From NCBI GenBank assembly GCA_964386915.1, contig CAYLUQ010000010.1, positions 21,600 through 85,599 on the forward strand: 64,000 bases of DNA, in the 5' to 3' direction. A program made the translations under genes and the position numbers. The notes beneath the pieces were generated by a model, which saw only the letters and a list, made by a program, of their open reading frames with translations, did not search any database and was not told where the DNA came from. Source of the stretch: JADHMP01 sp964386915. Lineage in GTDB: Bacteria > Bacteroidota > Bacteroidia > Flavobacteriales > Flavobacteriaceae. Positions 52,482 through 61,356 of the stretch are shown piece by piece. Every line of letters starts with the position of its first letter. Within the stretch, counting starts at the first letter, position 1.

Positions 52482-53771
52482 ATGAAATTAAATCACCTCT
52501 TTAGACTCCCCTTATTGCTCTTTTTTCTTGCTCTATATAGCGTTCAAGCGCAAAACCATTCTGACGGAAGCTACACCACAGTGATTACTGGATTTGATTG
52601 GGGGCCTGGAGTTAATAAAGTGATTTTAGCCCCAACCCTAAAGACTGAAAAACTAGTAGCTACCGATTTTGAAGTGATGGTGAGCCGAAGTTCAGACATT
52701 GCTACCATATCCACTTCAACCAGATCTGGAAAGCGAGAAGTGATTCAAGCTTTTGCTTCAGACTCCAGTGGAAATCCCGATGCTAAGGGCCAATATACAA
52801 CCTTGCTATTTAGTGTTGCTCCAAACAATCCTTTGGGATCGCCCATACAATATTACAGAGGTCAGAGCAGTGGAGGAAACATTTGGATAGACTATGCGAT
52901 GACGATCGTGCACGTTCCTACTCAAGCGGTTTGGCATACAGAAAACAACAGAATCATTCCCATTGTTGATGATTTTGACACTTCAGGAACTTACACACAA
53001 GGGGTTATTAAACTCACCTATGCCTCTTTTATGCCGAAAACTAAACAGGCTAAAATTCCCTTAATCATTTGGCTTCACGGAGGAGGAGAGGGAGGAACCG
53101 ATCCCACTATTCCTATCATTGCCAACAAAGCCTATAATTATGCTGCTCCCGAAATTCAGCGACATTTCAATGGGGCAGCTGTTCTCGCTCCCCAAACACC
53201 CACCCGCTGGATGCATGGTGTCACAACTGCCTATACGCGTGGGCAAGAAGATGATATCTATCACAAGGCCTTAATTGGTTTAATAAAAAACTTTGTTAAG
53301 GAGAATCCAACAATTGATAGTAATCGCATTTATGTTGGTGGATGTTCCAATGGTGGTTATATGACCTTAAAACTTTTGTTGGAAAATCCAGACTATTTTG
53401 CTGCAGCTTATATCAGTTCCTTAGCTTACTATAATGAATTTGTATCTGAAAAACAGCTCTTGCGCTTAAAAAATATTCCCATTTGGTTTGTTCATGCTCA
53501 AGATGATAAGACTACTGAGGCAGATAAAACGGCTACCCCTTTGTATAAGCGATTAAAACAAATCAAAAGCAAAAACGTGCACTACAGTTTATTTGACCAT
53601 GTGATTGACGTTACGGGGCAATATGGTGGGGAGAGTTATCACTATAACGGACATTGGTCTTGGGTCTATTTGCACGACAATCAAGTGTTTTATGACTATG
53701 ATAATCAACCCGTATTGTGGAAGGGAAAACCGGTTAGCATCATGGAGTGGATGGCTGCGCAACACAAATAA
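52482..53771 (+). CDS. Secreted alpha/beta-hydrolase (esterase, PHB-depolymerase/prolyl-oligopeptidase type)
   Basis: 430 residues from the ATG at 52482, which gives a clean signal (MKLNHLFRLPLLLFFLALYS, then VQAQ); an ATG at 52440 is also in frame. An N-terminal Ig-like domain (about 25-170) precedes the hydrolase domain: IPLIIWLHGGGEGG (oxyanion region), the nucleophile in YVGGCSNGGYM, IWFVHAQDDKTTEADKTATP (Asp) and GESYHYNGHWSWVYLHDN (His). It is likely a carbohydrate esterase or peptide/ester hydrolase outside the cell. Confidence 0.83.
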   Translation: MKLNHLFRLPLLLFFLALYSVQAQNHSDGSYTTVITGFDWGPGVNKVILAPTLKTEKLVATDFEVMVSRSSDIATISTSTRSGKREVIQAFASDSSGNPDAKGQYTTLLFSVAPNNPLGSPIQYYRGQSSGGNIWIDYAMTIVHVPTQAVWHTENNRIIPIVDDFDTSGTYTQGVIKLTYASFMPKTKQAKIPLIIWLHGGGEGGTDPTIPIIANKAYNYAAPEIQRHFNGAAVLAPQTPTRWMHGVTTAYTRGQEDDIYHKALIGLIKNFVKENPTIDSNRIYVGGCSNGGYMTLKLLLENPDYFAAAYISSLAYYNEFVSEKQLLRLKNIPIWFVHAQDDKTTEADKTATPLYKRLKQIKSKNVHYSLFDHVIDVTGQYGGESYHYNGHWSWVYLHDNQVFYDYDNQPVLWKGKPVSIMEWMAAQHK

Positions 53772-53796
53772 GATATTATCTTCAAGAGACGCTATT

Positions 53797-53990
53797 GTGA
53801 AAATATTTTTTCCTTTTTACTAATTCTAGCTTGTTTTTCCATGACGGCTCAAAAGGCACCAGCACTCGAATTTATTTGAGAATTGAAAGTGGAATTAGAC
53901 CCTGCCATGGTGGTGGGCAACTTGTTGTTGCTGTCCACAGTGTTTTTGGTGGCCTTTGGATTTTTTAAGGGTTCCTCTCTTCTCTTGTTG
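53797..53990 (+). pseudogene. Degraded DUF3237-type secreted protein gene
   Basis: Reading GAA at 53799 onwards gives ENIFSFLLILACFSMTAQ, a convincing signal peptide, then KAPALEFI, a TGA stop at 53877-53879, and in the same frame ELKVELDPAMVVG. The joined piece PALEFI(x)ELKVELDPAMVVG matches the start of DUF3237 proteins as I remember them. The presumed start GTG AAA at 53797 is out of frame by one base, as if an A had been lost from MKN. Beyond 53920 family resemblance fades, with possible GGxLLPQG remnants in another frame. At least two lesions, so not functional. The 3' limit is uncertain. Confidence 0.6.
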
Positions 53991-54043
53991 GAGGTGTTTT
54001 GTTGCCTCAGGGTTCACCAAGGTAGAAGGCTTTATCAGCTTTG

Positions 54044-55165
54044 CTATTCCAATTGGTTTAGCAGGGCTGATTCCTCCAACTTAATTAGCTTTAACGTTTC
54101 AAAACGAGCTAGCAAAAAGTTGGCATAGCGAAGAAAGCCTAAATCTGTGAAGTGAACGCCGTCAACTGTTCCTTCTTGATCTTTGCCTAAAGCCTCTTTA
54201 GTCTCAATTAAAAAAACATTTCGAAATCCGCCGTCAACCATTTTTTGATATTCTGTTTTTAAGGCTGCATCCATTGCCACGCTTTTTTGTTCCGCCTTTT
54301 GATTCAATTGGGAGAACGAGGCTTTAAATAAATCTACAAGGAGAATGGGGGTATTTGGATTCTTTTTTCGAATGGTTTCCACAAGCGGAATGGTGTGTTT
54401 GGAAACATTTTCAGGAGATATCATATTAGGCATGCATTCAATAACATAAAACAATGGGTCTGATTCAGAAATTAATTCCGCAATGGGTTGTTCCATTCTT
54501 CCATTTCCACTAAATCCAAAATTGATTACCTCTAGGTCTAACTTTCTGGAGATAATATTGGTGTGCACCATACCGGGGCGAGAAGCACAGCCCCCTTGGG
54601 TGATGCTTGTTCCATAAAAAATAATAGGCTTTTTTAAATTTGGTTCGGGCTTTTCAATAAAACTGTTGGTCTCAATCCCAATTTCGATATTTTTAACACC
54701 CTCGTAGAGCGGCAAAAATAATTTATATTCTCGCACCTCTTTAGGCATGTTTTCCATGAGGGTATAGTCGTTTTTAATTCCATTTGGACGTCCGGTGTTT
54801 AGATATTGCCAGACGTTTTTATTCTTAAAGTACAAATCAACCCCTTTGATGCCCGTTTCGGCCATATGGTCCATTTTAAAGTCGTTTAAAAGTTCCCATT
54901 TTACTCTAATAGTTGGGGAGTTGGAACGAAACCGAATGGACAAGCCCGCAGAAGATTTTGAAAGCTCCCAAACCGGTTTTCGCACTTTATTTTTGTAGGA
55001 AAGAGGGAGTCGGTCGTAGCTATTTTCTTTTAGAGAGTCTGGAATTATGGTTCCTTCCAACTGGAAGTAATCCTTTCCATAAAAGTTGTATTCCGGCGTT
55101 TTGTTTTGCCCTAATGCAAGCAGAGAAATAAAAAAGAAAAGCAATATTATTTTTTTCATGACCAA
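54044..55165 (-). CDS. SGNH/GDSL-type hydrolase with N-terminal beta domain, secreted
   Basis: 373 residues with a Sec signal (MKKIILLFFFISLLALGQ; ATG at 55165 or 55159). An N-terminal beta-sandwich of about 25-180 (LSIRFRSNSPTIRVKWELLN) precedes the SGNH domain: block I IIFYGTSITQGGCASRPGM (Ser near 190, in GTS instead of GDS), the Gly/Asn blocks GFSGNGRME and IECMPNM, and the C-terminal DGVHFTDLG (Asp-His). The layout matches bacterial acetyl-xylan/carbohydrate esterases. It lies alone; its 3' end touches the degraded DUF3237 region. Confidence 0.85.
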   Translation of the reverse strand: MVMKKIILLFFFISLLALGQNKTPEYNFYGKDYFQLEGTIIPDSLKENSYDRLPLSYKNKVRKPVWELSKSSAGLSIRFRSNSPTIRVKWELLNDFKMDHMAETGIKGVDLYFKNKNVWQYLNTGRPNGIKNDYTLMENMPKEVREYKLFLPLYEGVKNIEIGIETNSFIEKPEPNLKKPIIFYGTSITQGGCASRPGMVHTNIISRKLDLEVINFGFSGNGRMEQPIAELISESDPLFYVIECMPNMISPENVSKHTIPLVETIRKKNPNTPILLVDLFKASFSQLNQKAEQKSVAMDAALKTEYQKMVDGGFRNVFLIETKEALGKDQEGTVDGVHFTDLGFLRYANFLLARFETLKLIKLEESALLNQLE

Positions 55166-55261
55166 AGGTTTCCTCCAAAAATAAAGAATATTGCTACTTC
55201 TTATGAGAAATATTTACTAGAGATCTATGGGGAGAAAACTACTTTAGAAAAAACGAAAATT

Positions 55262-56608
55262 TTAAAGCTCTACATTCAATAACTGGCCACTAATTTGGAT
55301 CAAATTTAATTCAGCCAGCTTGGCTTGATATTTAGCTGCAGCTCTTTGAATTTGGGCATTTCGAAAATTGATTTGTGCTTGTCTAAATTCAATTGCCGTT
55401 ATGGACCCCAATCGATATTGTGCTTCGGAACGTTCAAAGTTATAGGTAGCTGTTTCTACCTGTTTTTGTTGAATGGTATAGATATTAATGGCGTTCTGGT
55501 AGTTTTGTTTTGCATTACTGAGGTCTCGTTCAAAGGTAAGTTGCGTTTCTTCTTCCTGCAGTTTTTGGTTTTCTATGGCAATTTTAGCATTTTTTACTTG
55601 TGTTATTGTTCTTCCGCCATCAAATAAATTCCAACTTATTGAAGCTCCTAGGCCTAGCGATAAAGTGGTGTTATTGGTTCCTGGAAAAAAGGCAGAGGCC
55701 GGACTTTGGTTGAGGTTCCAACCATAGGATCCCACCAACCCTACTGTGGGTAAATAGCCCGATTGGCTCACTTTTAAGTCATAGGCATTGAGTTGCCTAT
55801 TGCGTTCTTGCTGCAATAAACGAACATTGAATTGTGCTGCTGTTTCTAGCCATTGTTCAATTTGAATTGCTGGCACAAAAGTTAGGTCTGTATCTACTTC
55901 AAAAGCTGTTTCTATGGGCTGATTGATAATCAGATTGAGATCCCGTTTGGCGTTGTCTAGCTCTTGTTTTATTTGCAAGAGATTAATACTATCATTGGTC
56001 ACATCTACTTGAGCATTCAACACCGCTAGTTTATTGCTTTGACCAAAAGCAAAAGCACTTTCTGCTCGTTTTTGCCGTTGTTTGGAAACTTCTAAAGTTT
56101 TTTCAAGGTTGGCTGTTGTTTCCGTTAGGCGGGCAACATCAAAATAAACGCTAAAAAGTTGTAGGATGGTTTGCTCAATAGTTTCTCGGAGTTGCAATTC
56201 ACTAAGCGCATATTGTTCTTTGAGGCGTTTGTAGTTATATTTTCGACCTAAACCGTCAAACAGAGTATAATTTACATTGACTCCTGCATTGTAGCGTTGG
56301 CTTTCTTGATTGTCTAGACTTAAATTGAGACGAGGCGAACCATCTTCTTGTACTTGACCAGGGAAGGCAATTTCAGAGTCGGAAGCTGCATAATTAGTTC
56401 CTCCCGAGACCGAAACGTTGGGAAGAAATCCGGCATTTAGAAATTCGCTATTGTTCTTGACTATTTCGTTTGCATTTCGGGTCATTTGAATCCCAAAATT
56501 AGAGTCCAAAGTTTGCGCTAAAGCAGCTTCTTTAGAAAGCAATTCTTGTGCATGAACACCACAAAAGGAAAGCAGGAATAGCGCTAAGAGAAATTGAATT
56601 TGTTTCAT
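55262..56608 (-). CDS. TolC-family outer-membrane efflux protein
   Basis: 448 residues with a Sec signal (MKQIQFLLALFLLSFCGVHA). Two outer-membrane efflux repeats: the first with SKEAALAQTLDSNFGIQMTRN and long helices, the second with FNVRLLQQERNRQLNAYDLKVSQSGYLPTVGLVGSYGWNL and LGASISWNLFDGGRT. It forms the trimeric outer channel of the RND pump encoded by the two genes before it, with which it shares a 4-base overlap. Confidence 0.92.
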   Translation of the reverse strand: MKQIQFLLALFLLSFCGVHAQELLSKEAALAQTLDSNFGIQMTRNANEIVKNNSEFLNAGFLPNVSVSGGTNYAASDSEIAFPGQVQEDGSPRLNLSLDNQESQRYNAGVNVNYTLFDGLGRKYNYKRLKEQYALSELQLRETIEQTILQLFSVYFDVARLTETTANLEKTLEVSKQRQKRAESAFAFGQSNKLAVLNAQVDVTNDSINLLQIKQELDNAKRDLNLIINQPIETAFEVDTDLTFVPAIQIEQWLETAAQFNVRLLQQERNRQLNAYDLKVSQSGYLPTVGLVGSYGWNLNQSPASAFFPGTNNTTLSLGLGASISWNLFDGGRTITQVKNAKIAIENQKLQEEETQLTFERDLSNAKQNYQNAINIYTIQQKQVETATYNFERSEAQYRLGSITAIEFRQAQINFRNAQIQRAAAKYQAKLAELNLIQISGQLLNVEL

Positions 56609-59600
56609 GATTCTTGGGTGTTAGGTGTCTCTATTTCGAGCATTTGCTGTTCTTCTTTTTGTTCTTTTATGGCTCTTTCAACAGCCTCTTTTGTGGGAAA
56701 GTTGCCCGAGCTGAGCCATTTGAGATAAACCTTAATTTGATTGCTGTAGGATAAAAATATGGGTAGCACAATGAGTGTTAAAAGGGTAGCAAAAGCAATT
56801 CCATAGGAAACGGAAATGGCCATTGGTTTTAAAAATTGTGCCTGTCTACTCTTTTCCAAAATTAGCGGAGCCAATCCGGCAATGGTTGTTGCGGAAGTTA
56901 AAAAGATGGCTCTAAATCGTGATTTACCGGCATCCAACAAGGCTTTATCAAAAGGCAAATTAGCTCTTAGATTATTGTTGAATTTTCCTATTAGTACCAA
57001 ACCGTCATTAACCATAATGCCAATTAGGGCAATGATTCCTAGGAGCGAAAGAATGTTAAGCGGAAAGTTGTGAATCCAATGTCCCCAAGCTACTCCTGTG
57101 ATACTTAAAGGAACTAACAACATTAGCAATACCGGTTGAGAAAAGCTTCTGAAGGTGAAGGCAATGGTGAGAAAAATTAAAATCAAAATTGGAATTCCTG
57201 CAGAAGCTAAAGAGGCTGAAAGCTTAGCAGCTTCTCTATTTTGACCTTCATAAGAGGCACTTATGGTTGGATATTTTGCCTGAATTTGAGGCACAATATT
57301 TTCTTGTAAATCACTCATAATATCGGTTGCGGAAGTGTTTTGCGCATCTTTCAAATCGGCAGAAACCTGTATTTCTCTCCGCCCATCTAGGTGGTTGATT
57401 AATACCTCTCCACGTTCTACAGTATAATAGGCAATTTCTTTCAGCGGTACACGCTCTCCGTTGGGCAAACTAATTTTCATGTCTTCCAATTGTGTGATAG
57501 AAGAACGGTCTTCTTTTTTATAGCGAACCCAAACTCTAATTTCATCTTGACCTCTTTGAAAACGTTGTGCTTGCGCTCCAAAAAATCCGGAGCGAACTTG
57601 GTTGATTATGTATTGCAAATCCAACCCTAGCGCATAGCCATTGTCTTTGAGTTGGATTTTAATTTCTTTAATTCCTGCCGGATCATTATCTGTGACATCT
57701 TTTAGAAGAGCATTAGATAATAAAATTTTCTTTAATTCTTCCTTGGCAGCTTTTAGTTCTTGAATGTTATTGGACAGAAGGGAAACTGATACGGGGCTTC
57801 CTCCAAAGTTATTACCCGATCCAAAAACAAGACTTTCAGCCCCAATCACAGGGCCAACCAATTCTGCTAAACGGGAAGAAACCATATTAGCACGAATCAC
57901 ATTAGGACGTTCTTCACCCGGAATCATATTGAGGGTTAAGGTTGCACGAGAGGAACCATTGCCTAAGGTTTTAATTGAATTCACAAAAAGTGTTTTTCCG
58001 GTACCCGATAAGTATTTTTCATTTAGTTCTTGCTCCACAATTTTAGACTTATCCTCTATCATGCTTATAATAGAGTCGGTGATTTTTTCATTGGTTCCGT
58101 TGGGCATGGTGAGGGTCACCTGCACCCGATCACTTGCAATGATGGGAAAAAACGAGGTGCGAACAACCCCGCCGCCAATGGAGCCTAGGGTGAGCGATAG
58201 TGCTGCAATAAACAGGGCCATGGTGAGAAAGCGGTTTTGCAACGCAAAATTTAAGACGGGAGCATAAATAGCATCTCGCATATATTGCATTAAGCGGTCA
58301 CCAAATTTGTTGATTTCTCGAAGTTTTGCAAAGACCTTTGCCGTTATTGTTTTTGGAGTTTTTCGGTGATTGGTCAACGCTTTTGAATGGGCTAGGTGAG
58401 CCGGTAAAATGATGATGGCTTCTATTAAAGAGACGATTAGCGTTAGCATAACAACAACCGAAACCTCACCAAAAAATTCACCAATTCTACTGTCTAAAAA
58501 GAGAAAAAGTGAAAAGGCTAATATTGTGGTGATGATGGCGGAAACTACAGGGGGTATAACTTCAAGAATCCCATCAATAGCTGCTTTAAAAGGACTTTTT
58601 CCTTTTTCATAATGCTGGTAAATATTTTCGGCAATTACAATTCCATCATCTACCAAAATCCCAATGACAATAATCATCCCAAAAAGAGACAAAACATTTA
58701 TGGTGACATTAAAAAGAGGTGCAAAAATAAACATCCCCAAAAAGGAAATGGGAAGACCAAAGGCAACCCAAAAGGCCAAACGTGTATTTAGAAATAAAGA
58801 AAGGAAAATTAATACCAGCACCATTCCTTGCAGCGCATTTTTAACCAAGAGTTTGGTTCGCTCGTTGAGCAAAATAGATTGGTCGTTGAGGATTTCAATT
58901 TGTAGATTCTCTCGGCCGGCGTTAAAGGTTTTGATGTAGGCTTTAATCTTTTCTGCAGAAGACAATAAATCCTCTGTATTGGTTGAATTTACTTGAACGT
59001 TTACGGCTAAGTTGCCGTTGATATATGAAGCGTTTGGTGTTTCTGAAAATCGATCGCTAACTACGGCTACATCGCCCAAGCGAACCAGTGTGCCATCGGG
59101 TTGAGACGCTACTATAATTTGATTTAATTCATCAGCGTAGTAGGATTTATTTTTAGCCCGAATCAAAAATTCTTCAGCATCTGTTTTCAGTCGGCCCCCA
59201 GTGACAATAATGTTTGCCCTTGCAACGGCTTGCGCTACGGTGGTGAAGCTCAATTTGTAGGCCAATAATTTACTCTCTTCTACGGCAATTTCAATTTCTT
59301 CTTCTGGATAGCCACTTAATTCAATTTGTGAAATACCCTCTATGGCGCGGAGGTCATTTTCCACTTGCAAGGCAATTTTTTTGAGCGTGAGAAGTGGAAT
59401 GTTTTCGCCACTCAAAGCAAAATTTATGGTGGCTCTAATTTGTTCTTGTTTGGAAACCACTAATGGCTCCATGCCTGAAGGAAAACTAGGCACCCGGTCT
59501 ACCGCATTTTTGACTTGCAGCAACATAAAGTCAATATCGCGTTCCTTTTCCACTTCAACTGTTATGGATCCACTGTTTTCTCTAGAAACAGAGGTGACCC

Positions 59601-59838
59601 TTTCAACGCCAGCCAAACCTTTGAGGTTGTCTTCTATTTTTAAAACGATGCCTTCTTCAATTTCTTGGGGAGAAGCACCAGGATAGGTAACGGCAATTTG
59701 AATAATATGGGATTCCGTTAGTGGGAAGAACGAAGATTTTAAATTGCTCATTCCCAAAACACCAAACAGGATAAACGCCAATATAAGAACGTTTACAGCA
59801 ACGTGGTATCGAATAAAGTAATTAATAATTTTTCTCAT
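56605..59838 (-). CDS. RND-family efflux pump inner-membrane subunit (AcrB/CusA superfamily)
   Basis: 1077 residues. RND signatures: FIRYHVAVNVLILAFILFG, VTYPGASPQEIEEGI, FGLPISFLGMFIFAPLF, IGILVDDGIVIAENIYQHYEKGK (the TM4 Asp pair region) and the later LIGIMVNDGLVLIGKFN, LTSATTIAGLAPLI. Twelve helices and two large periplasmic loops are implied. It uses the proton gradient to expel substrates. A polar C-terminal tail is Glu/Gln-rich. Substrate class (drug or other hydrophobic compounds) is not decidable. It starts 9 bases after the adaptor gene. Confidence 0.95.
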   Translation of the reverse strand: MRKIINYFIRYHVAVNVLILAFILFGVLGMSNLKSSFFPLTESHIIQIAVTYPGASPQEIEEGIVLKIEDNLKGLAGVERVTSVSRENSGSITVEVEKERDIDFMLLQVKNAVDRVPSFPSGMEPLVVSKQEQIRATINFALSGENIPLLTLKKIALQVENDLRAIEGISQIELSGYPEEEIEIAVEESKLLAYKLSFTTVAQAVARANIIVTGGRLKTDAEEFLIRAKNKSYYADELNQIIVASQPDGTLVRLGDVAVVSDRFSETPNASYINGNLAVNVQVNSTNTEDLLSSAEKIKAYIKTFNAGRENLQIEILNDQSILLNERTKLLVKNALQGMVLVLIFLSLFLNTRLAFWVAFGLPISFLGMFIFAPLFNVTINVLSLFGMIIVIGILVDDGIVIAENIYQHYEKGKSPFKAAIDGILEVIPPVVSAIITTILAFSLFLFLDSRIGEFFGEVSVVVMLTLIVSLIEAIIILPAHLAHSKALTNHRKTPKTITAKVFAKLREINKFGDRLMQYMRDAIYAPVLNFALQNRFLTMALFIAALSLTLGSIGGGVVRTSFFPIIASDRVQVTLTMPNGTNEKITDSIISMIEDKSKIVEQELNEKYLSGTGKTLFVNSIKTLGNGSSRATLTLNMIPGEERPNVIRANMVSSRLAELVGPVIGAESLVFGSGNNFGGSPVSVSLLSNNIQELKAAKEELKKILLSNALLKDVTDNDPAGIKEIKIQLKDNGYALGLDLQYIINQVRSGFFGAQAQRFQRGQDEIRVWVRYKKEDRSSITQLEDMKISLPNGERVPLKEIAYYTVERGEVLINHLDGRREIQVSADLKDAQNTSATDIMSDLQENIVPQIQAKYPTISASYEGQNREAAKLSASLASAGIPILILIFLTIAFTFRSFSQPVLLMLLVPLSITGVAWGHWIHNFPLNILSLLGIIALIGIMVNDGLVLIGKFNNNLRANLPFDKALLDAGKSRFRAIFLTSATTIAGLAPLILEKSRQAQFLKPMAISVSYGIAFATLLTLIVLPIFLSYSNQIKVYLKWLSSGNFPTKEAVERAIKEQKEEQQMLEIETPNTQES

Positions 59839-59847
59839 TGTTACAAC

Positions 59848-60990
59848 TTAGTTGGCGGTTGAAAATAGGGTTGGGCTTACTTCCATGCCTTGATAGGCTC
59901 CTATTATGGGTTGCGAAACCACATGGGCTCCATTCTCTAAGCCACGAACAACCGCTTGCGATTCAGTGAAATGAGCTACTTCTACTTTTTTTAACACCAA
60001 TTTATTGTCTTCAACAAGGTAGAGTTGTTGATCTCCATTTAGAAGTCCTCGGTCTAGCGCAAAAACATTTTCAAATGCTAAGGCTCCAATTAAAGCTTCC
60101 ATATAAACCCCTTCTTTGAGTTCTTTGCTACTAACCCGAATAAACACTTCTACGGTTTGGGTTTCGGTGTTCACCTTTGCATTAATTCTAGCTACGGTGC
60201 CTTTATATTGTTTTTGTGTATCAATAGATTTTAAATCTACTTGGGCGCCTACCTCAATTTTTTCAACATAGGATTTTGGAAGGGCCACTTTTAATTCATA
60301 GTGATGGGGTGCAATAAAATCGCCCAGTTCTTGGCCGGGCCTAATCAAAGAGCCTTCCGTTACATTAGCCCCTACCAGCACTCCATCAAAAGGGGCGTTA
60401 ATGGTATAAAAGGTTAAACTTTTTTCCAGATTTTGGAGGGTATAGTAGGAAGATATGATGCCCCTGCCAGAGATAAAGAGCCGAACATTTTCTTCCATTT
60501 GAGGCAGGGCCGGAACAACTTTTTCTACATCAAAACCAGCTAAATATGCTTTCCAAGCCTCATAGGCTTGCGGAAAATCTAGTTGTAAATCGGGCAGGAC
60601 CGAGGTGATAAGATTGTATAAAGTAGCACGTTGTGCAATGACATTTGATCGAAATTCTGAAGCCTCTATCTGAACCAGTTTTTGTCCTTTTTTATAAGAT
60701 TGTCCAGATTTAAAAAGGGGGTTAATGTTTTGCATCACCCCCTGAACGCGTGACGTAACTTTGATCCGTTGATAGGCTTCCAACACACCGTTGGAGGGGA
60801 TTTGAACCTGGTAGGGGCCGTTTTTTACCTCAACATAATATACGGTTTTTACTACTTTTTCAGCTTGTTGCCGTGGTGGAGCGCTACTATTTGCAATGGA
60901 TTTTGATAAGGAAAAGGCTGAGACAATAATGAGAATCCCCACCCCAAATAGGATAATTTTTCGAATGGTTTTTAGTCTGTTTTGTGACAT
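59848..60990 (-). CDS. RND periplasmic adaptor (HlyD/AcrA-type membrane fusion protein)
   Basis: 380 residues with one N-terminal membrane anchor (about 12-30, ILFGVGILIIVSAFSL). A lipoyl/barrel-sandwich domain follows (VKNGPYQVQIPSNGVLEAYQRIKVTSRVQGVMQNINPLFKSGQSYKKG, written in two adjoining blocks), then a coiled-coil hairpin, the second barrel half FYTINAPFDGVLVGANVTEGSLI and a beta-barrel domain. It bridges the pump to the TolC channel. First gene of the three-gene efflux operon, with a promoter-like sequence about 50-75 bases upstream. No regulator gene is adjacent. Confidence 0.92.
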   Translation of the reverse strand: MSQNRLKTIRKIILFGVGILIIVSAFSLSKSIANSSAPPRQQAEKVVKTVYYVEVKNGPYQVQIPSNGVLEAYQRIKVTSRVQGVMQNINPLFKSGQSYKKGQKLVQIEASEFRSNVIAQRATLYNLITSVLPDLQLDFPQAYEAWKAYLAGFDVEKVVPALPQMEENVRLFISGRGIISSYYTLQNLEKSLTFYTINAPFDGVLVGANVTEGSLIRPGQELGDFIAPHHYELKVALPKSYVEKIEVGAQVDLKSIDTQKQYKGTVARINAKVNTETQTVEVFIRVSSKELKEGVYMEALIGALAFENVFALDRGLLNGDQQLYLVEDNKLVLKKVEVAHFTESQAVVRGLENGAHVVSQPIIGAYQGMEVSPTLFSTAN

Positions 60991-61356
60991 GATTTAAAGG
61001 ATATGATTTTCTTTATGCTTGTAGTTTTGTGACAACTAAAGCTAGCTATTTGTGTTCCTGCGCAACCTCTGTTGATGAAAAGGCGAAAACAAGTTTTAAT
61101 TTTTCAGAATTTTATTGCAAAATAAAGGCTATTTTTTTGAATCTAGCCCCCAGTTAACAAGCTAATTATTTTAACTTTTTAATTTGACCTCTTTGACAAC
61201 AATATTCACTAAAAGTTTAAAATCTCTTCTGAAGGACTTGAATTTTTAGAGATGCTATTATGCAAAGGAACAAAGGAAAAACCTTTTGTAAATATTTGAT
61301 TTGTGTGTTACACAATTTGCCAGCCCCAACAATTCTCCAACGCATTGTTTCCTTTT
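60991..61356. other. 366-base intergenic region upstream of the efflux operon
   Basis: An AT-rich gap between the end of the BspA-type gene and the efflux adaptor. Apart from the promoter-like pair at 61037-61065 I see no ORF above about 20 codons with sensible composition, no RNA motif and no convincing terminator hairpin. It could hold operator sites for efflux regulation, but no inverted repeat stands out. Confidence 0.5.
61037..61065 (-). promoter_or_regulatory. Probable promoter of the RND efflux operon
   Basis: On the minus strand: TTG (61065-61063), 18 bases, TAGCTTTA (61044-61037), one base off TAnnTTTG. The adaptor ATG is 46 bases downstream. Confidence 0.45.

Noticed and set aside
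53883..54128. A plus-strand ORF of 81 codons starting MKVELDPAMVVG
   Set aside because: It is the tail of the degraded DUF3237 frame from a TTG; after about 12 codons it turns into meaningless Leu/Cys-rich sequence.
21168..55165. A classical polysaccharide utilisation locus
   Set aside because: No SusC/SusD pair and no sulfatase; the only TonB-dependent receptor in the window is the riboswitch-controlled BtuB-like one at 4132.
57764..59686. Several plus-strand ORFs of 90-170 codons inside the RND pump gene
   Set aside because: They lie wholly within the well-supported pump gene on the other strand and translate to low-complexity Ser/Thr/Lys-rich sequence.
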